A stretch of DNA of 64,000 nt, from assembly GCA_033558025.1 (NCBI GenBank), contig JAUCEF010000006.1, positions 5,084,001 to 5,148,000 on the forward strand. The letters are read 5' to 3'. Each line of letters starts with the position of its first letter. Within the stretch, counting starts at the first letter, position 1. Positions 11,502 to 21,759 of the stretch are shown here, in pieces. Below the pieces are notes generated by a model. It had not been told where the DNA came from. It saw only the letters and a program-made list of their open reading frames with translations, and searched no databases. The DNA comes from Phytophthora sp. 'mugwort'. Its lineage: Eukaryota > Oomycota > Peronosporomycetes > Peronosporales > Peronosporaceae. Both the position numbers and the translations under genes were made by a program.

Positions 11502-13283
11502 TCATAATGTCTGACAAGCAGCACTCGTATTTGCTGGCGAGTTACGGCAGACATTCATCAACGGTTGCCCGCCCCAGTACGAATGGTTTACCTTGAGAGA
11601 AGAGTAGCATCTCGGGCGCCATCGAGGAGAGACGGTGGCATCGTGACGCAAAACGTCCCTGGTCGAGCTGAACAGGCGATCCACCACATTTGATGTTGGC
11701 GATATCGAGGCCAGTAAGGTGTAGGTGCTGGGGTACCGTCGATTTCGCGACGCTTGAGAATCCTCTCGGGAAAGCTTGGTTCAGCTTGCACGATGGCTAG
11801 GCCCACTTCGGTTGAATTCACCAAAATGGCTACAGAGATGCCTTCCGGCCACTTGACCTACCAGCGCTTTCACAACGGAAGCGCCAACTCAAACCTGGGT
11901 GAGTGCACGATCGAGGTGTCAGGTGCTGCGTATAGCAAGACAAACGAGTAGAGTTAGTGAATTATGTCGTAATAGCATCTCCTAATGAAGTGAAATCTTC
12001 GTTACCTAGACAGCTCCAAAACGGAGGCTGCACCTCCAGCAGACCATCGAGAAAGGATCGGGTATCCAGCAGTGACAGTCCGTCGTTCTGCAACTTCTTA
12101 GGCGATTGGCTCCACGTCGCGCACCTCCTCGACCTGCTTGGGGGGGGGGGGCTACTGTGCGTAACTAACGCGGGGAGCGATAAAGTCTTCCACGTCTTAT
12201 CATCGAGCGGAAGGTGCTCGTAGAAACGGATATAGCGCGATATCATCACATAGGTCGATGACCATCGCATGTATTGGCGCAGCGTTGGCTAAATGTGTGT
12301 GTGTGTGTTTGGCTACACAGATAGTATTCACGGTAGCGGTCAGTATAATATCAAAGGGTAGTAGACCCAATAGTAACAGTACCGAAGCTTGGCAGCTTGC
12401 TGAGCGGCTCAGCTTAAGCATGAGAGTCTGCACTTGTTCTAAGTTGTTTTCGTGGAGCGCGATATGCTCACACACAGCGAGGTCGAGGCAGTGGCTTGCA
12501 TAAGCAACGAGCGGTACATCCATGAGACGAGTCAGTATCTTGTTGACTGCGGAATTATCGCCCACCAAAAACAACAGTTAGAGACCATAAAAATACGCAA
12601 CAAATGTGCGATGGCTACAGAATGGCCGTCCGCAGTGCGCCCATTGCCCAGCTCGTCCATGGGCAGCACCATGGAGAGGATACCGTGGACCGTCCGAGGT
12701 CTCGAAACAGCCGAACACGGCTAGGATTGCTCGGCTGCGTGGGTCTAGCAGTTGAGATCAGGCCGAAAAAGAAATCACGTGGATATCTCCTCACCAATGC
12801 CTTTCTCGACGGCTGTCGCTACGTACTCCCTATCACCTTAGAGCGTGCCAACGTGGATAGTCGGTAGGTTGATAAATCTGTAGTTAGCATGGAAAACAAA
12901 GGTTAGAAATGTGAAAGCACGTTAGATAGACGAACATCCACCGTACGTGTGGGTCGTCTCTGACTCACAAAATGAGAACGGGAGATTGCACATGGCGATC
13001 CAACGCGCCCAACCAAACCAGTTAGTGGACTTTTGGCCGACTCACGGGACGAGAGATCTGGTGGCTGCCACACTTGCGTCGTGCATCTCGCTCTCGTTGT
13101 TTGGATGGTTGCCGCAAACATGCGACAGTAACCAGTCCGGAGGTGTGTTTGCCGTAGCTTTCCAGGCTTGGTAGCTAGCCGGTTCTCCTTGTTCGCCAAT
13201 GGTAGGCGAGAAGAAAAACAGTGCGAAATGCTTCCTGGACAATGGCCATGCAGATCGGGCGGGGAGAAATCAAAAACGCGCAT
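11502..13283 (-). pseudogene. hAT-superfamily transposase pseudogene
   Basis: On the minus strand the order of blocks fits a BED-finger hAT transposase. A Cys/His-containing N-terminal piece with YQAWK lies near 13,170. The core follows with MFLVGDNSAVNKILTRLM and PLVAYASHCLDLAV (12,490-12,574), then MRWSSTYVMISRY (about 12,230-12,270), PKKLQNDGLSLLD (about 12,080) and DTSIVHSPRFE (about 11,900). The C-terminal dimerisation region appears as MVDRLFSSTRDVLRHDA (about 11,640-11,690). A tract of ten G at about 12,141-12,150, in-frame stops and at least four frame changes make it non-functional. The first catalytic region upstream of 12,574 is barely readable. Ends of the element were not identified. 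Confidence 0.7.
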
Positions 13284-14442
13284 CGTAAGAAATCATGGGT
13301 TCTGAGTGGAGAAGCTTATGGTTGAAAAGTGAATAGCAAATGGAGAAGGTGTATTGGCGCGGAACATGGTTGGTTTGCAGCGGTGATCCAAAACCGTTGG
13401 CTGCGAGCCGGTCAGCAAAACATTTATACTACTTTTGCAAAAAGGTATCAATATAAAGTATGCCTGGTTGTTGATATATGACCCAAACAAATTATTTCAT
13501 GTGGAAATATCAATATATTGTTTCGATTACCTATTGTACGTACTCCCTTTTTAGTGGTTCATATTCTTGTCAACTGCGTTCTTGCGGGCGGCTTTTTATT
13601 AAAATATGTGCGGATGATTTCCAGCACACGCATTTAGTACTGACTGTAGCGAACACGTCGTCAAGTTCTTCGAGCCCCATGGATTTGGTATTGTTTCAAA
13701 CTACTCACAACGCGGTTTTACATGCAGCCCACGTCGAGCAATCGAAGACTCTGTTTTGCGACCTCATCACAATTGTAAGGTTCTTGCGTCGCAAACCGCT
13801 CGCGAGTGGAGAAACGATCGCTTGAAAATAAACGCGAAGTAGTTTATACTCGTTCGGAACACGATGATTGAATTGCCCATACCGTCACCCAAAAGCAAGT
13901 TAGTGTATGCAAAAAGGAGGGGGACATTTCACGCCACACAAGCGCCGCTCTACGCTCACGCTTTCTCGGACTATCATACAGGGTGCAAACATCGTCGAAT
14001 TCAGTCCTCGGTAGAGCTCTTGAATCCAGCAATTTCGACGCCACCGCGGAAACAAAAATCATCGATGAGCTCAATGCAGTACCAAGTCGACCATCAAGGC
14101 GAGAGAACATGAGTGCGACGAGAATGGATGCAATCGGCATTTATATGTTTGTCTAATTGGCATCAAGCTGAGATCGATCGTGCATTCGAGCGAGTCGAAG
14201 CAGAATTGGATGCCACCAGACACTAGGGAGCTGTGCTTGAAGCTGAAGATGGCACAGGTGGGTGGAAGCGGATGAGCTGCTTCGCATATCGGACGGCAGG
14301 GCCGGTAGCCACCACGTGCTGGCCTGCAACATCTAAGACTATTTGATCCAGACAATGACGGCGTTCTCTGCGAGGAATTCTGAAACGAAGTCATTCGCAT
14401 ATTTGCCGCATATCCAGCAACGAACCGACGCTCTGCCAACAT
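13284..14442. other. No gene recognised
   Basis: Short frames on both strands (for example 13478-13825 plus and 13844-14140 minus) have no recognisable motif. AT-rich intervals alternate with mixed sequence. No repeats were seen. Confidence 0.4.
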
Positions 14443-15075
14443 TTGACTGAGAGAAAGAATGAGTCTTCAGGATCTAGCATCCGAGAACACATAGAGCGCG
14501 CTCTCAACAGCTATCAACATTTTCAAGGCATTCGTGACTTCAGAGAACACAAACAGCGAGTCCGTCCGGACTACCTTTTGCGGACGGCCGCGTTGCGTTT
14601 TTTTTTCGTGGAGCTCACGGATCGTTTTGCAATGTTCCTGGCTTTATCGTCCGGCAAAGGTGGCGAACTGATGAAGCGGGACACGGTCATGAGCTACTAC
14701 CGAAATGTGAAAAACTGGTCGCTGGAGGACTTCCCACGACACCGCTGATCGAGCAGAAGCTCCTCAAAATGGGCAGAATTTTGGAGGGACATTGCCTGAA
14801 GCGACAACAAGGCGGCTTGGTAAACAAGGCTCCTGCCTGCACCAAAAATGACATGTGGTCACCCAGAAATAACTTGGTGTACAGCATCCGACACTGTCGA
14901 GCTGCTATGTTGCCATAGTTCACCAATTGTACGGTTTGTTGATCTTATAAACACACGTATGAAGATCGTCAATTCCGCCGCTGGATTGTCGTCGATCTTA
15001 GTAACTATCCCTGTGCTCTCCAAAATTTTCGGCAATTCTACAAATGTACGCCCCTGCATTCTCACAATGTCGTAG
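14443..15075 (+). pseudogene. Possible Crypton-type tyrosine recombinase relic
   Basis: A frame at 14443-14748 reads RTAALRFFFVELTDRFAMF, LSSGKGGELMKRDTVM and SYYRNVKNWSLEDFPRHR. After a one-base shift it continues as IEQKLLKMGRILEGHCLKR and KAPACTKNDMWS to about 14,860. A third frame (14848-15075) has VELLCCHSSPIVRFVDLIN. The helical N-terminal part followed by a linker with a conserved Cys/Trp region resembles the core-binding half of the recombinases of oomycete Cryptons. The catalytic Arg...His-x-x-Arg...Tyr set could not be read, so the assignment is tentative. It could be another kind of repeat-derived protein. Confidence 0.35.
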
Positions 15076-15894
15076 ACCTCTTCTCGCTGTCAGATTCTAA
15101 TAAGTCGCGTAGGTACGCTGGACCGTGAAGGATCGATGTTTTGCGCGGGATTTTTCCGTAGTGAGGGCGCCAATACGGGGCAAGTGCAACGACTGCAGCG
15201 AGCATATCCTCCAATGTTGATGAATCACTGTCGGCGGTTTCTGTAGCGACTTCCAGGAATGTAAGTCGAATATAAGGCCGCTTGCTGGCTTGGTGGGAAA
15301 AGGGAAAGTGCCATTCATCGATAGCTCAGTTGTTCTGCCTAGCGCTACACATCCTTGCTCTCTGTCGAGTACCTATCGGCCTTCATTCCACGAACGACGT
15401 CACGCAACGTCCGGAATCGACGCGTTCCACCTGCTTGCGCGCGTTAACCCGTATACGCCATATAGTCGAGTCCGTGAGCTTCACCGCAGATAACGATTTG
15501 AAGCACATATCCCGAGTGTTCCACAAGGGCAAATCCACCGAAAGCAGACCAATGCATGAAATGTTGGAACGATCGCAGAAGAAGCGAGGGGCGCAAAACA
15601 ATGGAAGCAAGCCTCGAGCCAACGGTAGTCAACAATCCGTCAAGCATTTCGAGCAGCGAAAACCGAGGCACGAAAGGGCTGGGAAGGACATAAATCGGAC
15701 AGGAAGTGTTTCGAATGTGGTGACCTGGCTCATGGAGTATTTCAATGCTCGAACATCTCGGGTCCAGCAGAAGCCAAAGAACTGTATGAGAGAAGCACAG
15801 GCAAGCGAGTCATTACGCCAGTGCTGGCGGCGATTCCAGCTAAGACAAGTATTTTTGGTGGGTCGCCAGCTATTCCCTGCATCGTTATGAAACT

Positions 15895-16299
15895 GTGGGG
15901 ACTTCAATCACACCAGACAGTGCAGCAGAGGTATCTTTGGTGACGACGAAATTACTGAAACAGTTGTCGTCGAGTGGAACATGGGTTGCACAACAATCTC
16001 TTTCAGGAACAGCAGGCGTCACTGGTATTGGGGATAAGCCGGTGCCAGTGAAAAGCAAACTAAGCTCGATCTGCGGTTCTCGACCCCTGGAGGGCCTCTA
16101 GTCCTGCAAAAATGTGATATGCTGGGTAACCGATCAGCGACTTCTGCATGGTGTGGGAGACTTACTGTTATCTCGGTTGATTATGGATCGATTGGGATAC
16201 ATCTCAGACCAGTTGCTGGCTGCGTCACAGCAAGTACGGTCCGTCTGGGATATGACCGATGTTGAGGAGGAGACTTCTAGTCGAATGGCTAGTGTTTAG
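15895..16299 (+). pseudogene. Gypsy aspartic protease region
   Basis: The frame at 15895-16101 reads TPDSAAEVSLVTTKLLKQL, matching the retropepsin active-site block in which D-S/T-G-A-E is usual. Here the Gly is replaced (DSAAE), which would damage the catalytic loop. After a stop at about 16,101 the region continues in another frame as VICWVTDQRLLHGVGDLLLS and MDRLGYISDQLL (16114-16299), the distal part that normally carries a second conserved Gly. Confidence 0.65.
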
Positions 16300-16443
16300 C
16301 ATACCCAGGGCAAATGGATCACATTGAACCCGCAGACGAAGAGCGAAAACTGTATGAAGAGGAAGATCAAAAATGTTTCCCAGTTTTCACAGAAGATATG
16401 GTGACAGAGCGAAAAGGGAATTAGGAGCATTCTGCTGAAGAAA

Positions 16444-17199
16444 GTGGAAGAAGCTCGGAGATTTGGGGCAACCCCTGAGTTTGTAGAGAGGCTTCGGACA
16501 GTATATATGGAGCTCATTGATGTAATTCGCCTTGTCATTGGAAGAGACCCACCCGTGGACATGCCGCCTATGGCGGTCACGCTCAAGCCTGGAGCTGTTC
16601 CCGTGCGGTGCCGGGCCCAAAGCTATTCCCAGGCGCATCATGATTTTCTAAAAACACACTTTGATGCATTGATCGCAGCGGGGCTTTGCTACAGAAATCC
16701 ACTCAGGCGCTGGTACTCACCACCACATGTGGTGAACAAGGTGGAAAGCTATGACCACCGCATGACAGTGAACGCGAGAGGGCCAAACGGATGTGTGGAG
16801 CCAATTGTATGGCCAGTGCCGGTATTGGACGAGGTGTTTGATTGTTTGAGGGGATCGTCCAGATATTTCGCGCCTGATTTCTTTAAGGGATTCTGGCAAT
16901 TGGCCATGGCGAAGTTCTGTCAGGAAGTTTCGTTCTATCTGCGAGAAGCGCTCTGGTGTGGGCGTATTGTGTCGGGCGAGGGCGTGTGTCAAGACCCCGA
17001 GCGACTGGCAGCACTCTCAAACTTGCCACCTCCCAGGACCGGTCATGAACTTCAGCAATTCGTATGTGCGCTAAACTGGATGCGCACTTCGATCCCTGCC
17101 TTCAACAAGTTGGTAGATCCACTTCTGAAACTGATGGAAAAGGTCTATGAGCGCGCTGGCGGACGTAAAACAAATTCAAGTCAGGAAGATTTGGCTTAG
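16444..17199 (+). pseudogene. Gypsy reverse transcriptase with the YxDD-containing centre deleted
   Basis: This 251-codon frame keeps the start of the polymerase fold (VRCRAQSYSQAHHDFLKTHF, then RMTVNARGPNGCVEPIVWP and RYFAPDFFKGFWQLA, where the Asp of PDFF is the first catalytic residue). It then jumps from about position 16,925 straight to SFYLREALWCGRIVSGEGV and LQQFVCALNWMR. The segment that carries the second catalytic Asp pair (the x-x-D-D block) in related elements is missing while the frame stays open, so an in-frame deletion of very roughly 70-90 codons is inferred. The protein could not polymerise. Confidence 0.8.
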
Positions 17200-17299
17200 C
17201 GATGCATGACGGGGAGACCAGGAAGTTTCGTGCCTTAAGCAGTGCAAAGCAGCATTGAATCATGCGCTCGGCTAGCCAATCCGGGCCCAACAAAAGCGT

Positions 17300-17826
17300 C
17301 TCTCAGTGTACATGGATGCATGTCATGAGCACTGAAGCGCTGCAATCACCCAAATATCGCCGGAGACTGCCAACAGACCACTGCGTGAACAGGATCACGA
17401 ACCGTTGCTCATGCTGAGTGGAACCTTTTCGGGACCGGCTAAGCGGTGGGCCATCGTTGAAAAGGAAGCTTACGCTATTATCGAGACGTGCCGTCGTGCT
17501 GACTATCTACTGCATCGGCCGGATAGATTGCTTTGTATACGGATCATAGAAACATGCGATACAAACTCGACCCTCATAGTGTCACTAAGTCAGTACCAAG
17601 GTACACCGCCGACAAGCTGCATCGATGGTCGATGTTAATGATGGCATATATATACGACATTCATGACATATCGGGCGAGGAAATCATATGGGCTGACCTG
17701 CTTTCTAGATGGGGATCTTCGTATAAGACAGTATGTGCAATTCAACAAGTAGAGTTGCCTCTCTCGCCGCAGCTGGATGGTTCATTCGTTTGGCCTATTC
17801 AATTAGAATATTGCTTCTGCGCATGA
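17300..17826 (+). pseudogene. Gypsy RNase H region
   Basis: Two overlapping frames carry RWAIVEKEAYAIIETCRRAD (17,440-17,510) and then YTDHRNMRYKLDPHS (from about 17,535) and ADKLHRWSMLMM. These match the E-K-E-A-Y/F-A and T-D-H-R/K-N blocks of Ty3/Gypsy RNase H domains. The frame changes between the two blocks at about 17,530. Confidence 0.75.
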
Positions 17827-17830
17827 AGCC

Positions 17831-18786
17831 GTGTCGCCACCGAGAGATGCAGTTCAATCAGCTACAGATGCACTGTGGAGAGATGCAAAGCGTAAAGTTT
17901 GGATCCCTGATGAAGTAGTGGAACTGCAAGTGAGGATCTGCGTAGTGGGTCATTTTGGAGTTGCTGGTCACTGTGGAGTAACGACCACAACGACGAAGAT
18001 TGCCTTGGAGGTTTTCTGGAAGGATATCGAGAAGGACATTGAGCTTTTCGTGCGACGATGCCTGCACTGTGCAATCACACTGGTGGGCCGCCACAACCGC
18101 GTGTGTTGAGGGAAGCTATGCACGCAGAGCGCCCTAACGAGCTGATCCATGGGATTACCTGTACATGAGGAAAGCGTCTCCGGTGATACATATGTGCTGG
18201 TCGTTAAAGATGGCGCATCGAAGTTCGTGTGGCTGCTTCCTTGTGAAGAAGCTGATGCTGAGACGACATTTAATTGTTTGCTGGATTGGTTCGCTAGTTT
18301 TGGCGTATGTCGCACCTGGTTAGTGACCAGGGTACGCATTTTAAAAACAAGACGATCGAGGATCTTTAACATGCGCTAGGGGGGACACCATCTCTTCACG
18401 ACAGCCCGGTGCACATGGTCAAACAGCACAGTAGAGGTAGCGATGAGGGAGACGCTGCGTTGCTGTCGGGCTCTTCTTTCTGAATGAAGATTGCATCGTC
18501 GCGAATGGCCACGAGAGGTAAGATTGTGCAGATCGTACTCAACAATACTCCGTCGCCATCACTCGGTGAGGTGGCGCCCATCACGGCGATGACGGGTCTC
18601 ACAGCAATGAGCCCCAGTGATACCTTCTACGTACCAGGACCAGTCGAGACGGCCACATTGCACGAAATCCAGACAACGCAGCGAAACAACGTGTAAAATT
18701 GCAACAGGCTTTAGTTGGCATGCGTCGACGTATGTGCCAAACAAACAATGATGTCCCTGTTACAGGACGGCGGACACACAACAAGA
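17831..18786 (+). pseudogene. Gypsy integrase, H2C2 zinc domain and core remnants
   Basis: The frame 17831-18109 contains the zinc-binding block with VGHFGVAGHCGVTTTT and FVRRCLHCAIT (His-x-His...Cys-x-x-Cys). The core follows in other frames as SGDTYVLVVKDGASKFVWLL and ADAETTFNCLLDWF (18149-18330), then the late-core block with NNTPSPSLGEVAPITAMTGL (18,540-18,600). A trailing basic stretch and GTAMAQFDIGDYALV (18,800-18,835) match the C-terminal part of these polyproteins. At least three frame changes are present. Confidence 0.75.
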
Positions 18787-18840
18787 AGAAAGGAACAGCA
18801 ATGGCACAGTTTGATATTGGCGACTACGCACTTGTTATTG

Positions 18841-21234
18841 ATGCGATCGACTGATGCAAAATCGACAGTCAGCTGACACCCGCATAGACCACATAAATAC
18901 GTTTGCTTTTTCAGCAACGTGTCCAAGTGATCAAAAGTGATATTGAATGCACGCTTGACATCTACGTCCTGGTGCTTTTAGCCGCTCATACGCTTAGCTG
19001 GGAACCTGAAAGTTAGTAGGTGCCGTTTTAGGATGTTGAAGCAAGTTTGATACATAACCTTCTCTGAGATGCCCGGAAGCGAGACACCATCAGCGAACAT
19101 GTCGAGATCAAAACGCTTAAACAATTCCGCCGAGCCTCGATGGCATTGATGATATGGTACCACATCTAAGTTATTGTACCAGATGAGTAAATCTTTGATA
19201 GACTTCATTTCATAGTGCTTCCACACGAACCTTATTCGCTCGTTGTCAGCGTTGGTAATTCTGGTGCCACAAGCGCACTGTCGAATGCTGATTGGGAGGG
19301 ATGTTGGTCTCACTGAACACCTCGAAATCTTTGATGTACTTGTATGAAAATAAACCCTTGCCGAGACCACAGACACATGTCATCACAATTGCATCCACCG
19401 AGATATGTACTAAGATACTTCTCATAACTTGTTCCAGCAGGAACATAGATGATAATATCAAACAACTTCATGTCTGAAGTAGCAATACACATGTAGCTTG
19501 GATTCTTGATAACAGATTTGATGTTCGCCATACCATAACGCTAAATAGGTCGCTCTTAATCAAGTTGATATCGTATCTACCAGAGTTGAACCCCAATACT
19601 GGTACTTAATCGAATTTGTTGCTTGATTTTGTCGTAATCAGACCTTTCCTTCCCGAAGGAAATTGTTTTGTGGAAATCGAAGAAACTAGCATAAATGCAA
19701 TCCTTGATCCAATTATCAACGTCATCCATTGAATACTTCTTCCCAAACATTTATTCAGGGAACTCCATACCACTAAAACCATGGGCTTTGAAATTTTCTT
19801 GAGAAGTGACTCGTACTTTTGAACATTGTACTCCTGAATCTGCAAGCTGACTTTGTTAATGTAAACAAACATATATCTTGACAAAAGATTTTGGCTCATC
19901 ATTTAAAAGCATCGCGCTTTCCCAGACAGACTGTCAGCTACCGATACCGAAACAGGAATATGCTCATTTGTGAAGACTGTGCTTTCACCATGTTGGATAC
20001 CAGTCGGCTTTAGTATGGCCTCAAAATCATACACGATGAAGTGATCGATGTACTGATCAATATTTTTAATGGCGAACTTCGTTAGCATTGATTTAATGGA
20101 GTTCTGAGGCGGCCTGTAGATGGTTGGTTCAGCTGGTAAACTCTCAATACTGACAAGCTCACATTGGTTATTCCTACGGTTGCTAAGCTTGTCAGCGCTA
20201 TGAACACCATTCAAACTTAGGGCATTAATACTTGCCTTGAAGCATATCGATGCTCTCAATGTACAGAGCGTGGTTCTCTTGAGATAGAATTGCCATAGAT
20301 TCAAACTCTTTGTCCGAGCGAAGAATGCATTCAACGCTCCCTGAAGCAACGTCCATCTTATAAACATTGATAGCGAGCTGGAAACAGTCCTCAACCTCAT
20401 CGAATTGAAGAAGGTCAATAGGCTTAAAGCTTTTGAACAGACTCAGTGTGTAGTTAATACCCTTAAAAGAGCAGTAGCGCTTGAATACCTCCTTCGCTTG
20501 AGCCTGGGTTCTATGAGGATCCTTCTGAGGGTCTTGTAGCAATGCTATGCAATACAATGGAAGACGCATTTGTTGTTCGTCTTGGGAAAGTTGATGACAT
20601 GCTTGTTTTCCCGAATGATATTAGGAATGACAGCTTCGCTATCACGAAGAGCATGGTTGCGATGGTAGATGAAAATTATAAAACCAATAAACGCCTTGAC
20701 CTTGTATCAAGAGCTGGAGTAGTTCAGCGTGTTAGCCAGCTCCATAAACCTGATTTCCGAATAATTTTCTTTCGAATATCAGCCTTACTATTGACCGCGA
20801 CAGGAAAAACCACGTAGGTATTACCCAGATTCGGATGAAAGTACCTGGTTTTATTCTCATCACTTAGACTAATCAGGTCGTAGCCGAGAGTAACATTCAC
20901 CTTGAATGCATTGGCTTGCGTAGAGAGATCGTGCTCAAGCTTATCGTAGAGCTCCGATGGCTGGATACCCTCACATAGATGAGACTCCATATGCTGACCG
21001 TTGTAGAAACGATACTTTGGGTCGGTCTTATAGTCCTTGGGTATGTTCTTCACCAAATCTTTGATAGAAACCTTGTACTGCTTTGCAACCAACTTTTGTT
21101 TTGCTCGGGCGAGTAATGTTGCTAACATAAACCAGCTTCCCAATATTACCTCGAACTTTAACGCGATAATCGCTACCCCATCGGATTACATTAATATTTA
21201 ATCGCTTTAGTCCTTCTCGTTCGTAATGCAGCAT
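18841..21234 (-). pseudogene. Polinton/Maverick-type protein-primed DNA polymerase B fragment
   Basis: The minus strand from about 21,234 reads as a frameshifted family B DNA polymerase. The N-terminal part includes DLVKNIPKDYKTDPKYRFYN (about 21,000). It is followed by a Cys/His stretch and RNNQCELVSIESLPAEPTIY, then the exonuclease I motif in HFIVYDFEAILKPTG (about 20,020). Next come the Exo II region near 19,640-19,740, then KDLLIWYNNLDVVPY (about 19,160-19,210), matching the Y-x3-D Exo III motif, and SLPGISEKVMYQTCF. After a single in-frame stop the sequence continues in the same frame into LKKQTYLCGLCGCQL and DFASVDRIN (18,850-18,926), a CxxC insert seen in Polinton polymerases. The polymerase palm motifs are absent because the fragment ends at the Gypsy junction. 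Other Polinton genes (integrase, ATPase, capsid) were not seen in the window. Confidence 0.7.
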
Positions 21235-21759
21235 ATTTGCTATATATTTGAGCTATATCATTCTCGTGGAGATAATTTTCTTAGGGTTTTGTATTAGGCA
21301 TCAACTGCTGCTGACGGAGCTTTAACCCCTCTCAGACATGACTAATATGAGTTAAATGACTCATAACGCTCTGAGGTTATCCATTGGTTGTCTGGTTAGA
21401 AACATCAGCTGGGTATTAGAAACGATTAAAAACCCTACTCTCCTTGTAAAATAATGCTAAGAAAAAAGGCTGCTGGAGTAATGTGCCATTATATACTTCT
21501 AGTCCAGATCTCGACATTCAACGACATCGTCAACATTTGGCAAAAGCGCAGACTGCTCGAGGAGATTCAAGAGCGTCAACGGAGGTGCCAAATGATCAGC
21601 GTCACGAAAGTTTTCCATTTGTGTCAAGGGAGGCGGAGAATTTCGGGCCACGTGTTGAAGACTGTAACAAATTAATGAACACATCGCTCGAATGGAAGGG
21701 TTTGTGAGAGAACGCGTTTGGCGCATGCTATAGCGGAGTCCCAGCCAATCCTCGGCTGC
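21235..21759. other. No gene recognised
   Basis: Sequence between the polymerase fragment and the next relic. Frames at 21454-21726 show no family motif. Confidence 0.35.

Larger units (their letters stand above)
15282..18840 (+). mobile_element. Decayed Ty3/Gypsy LTR retrotransposon, internal region only
   Basis: Gag-like, protease, reverse transcriptase, RNase H, integrase H2C2 and integrase core segments follow one another on the plus strand, the Gypsy order. Many stops and frame changes occur. No flanking long terminal repeats were found, and the 3' end stops abruptly where sequence of a Polinton-type polymerase begins on the opposite strand near 18,840. The upstream limit is uncertain; gag-like basic sequence with a weak zinc-knuckle-like stretch is readable from about 15,480. 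Confidence 0.85.

Noticed and set aside
15282..18840. Flanking LTRs of the Gypsy element
   Set aside because: No direct repeat starting TG and ending CA was found on both sides.
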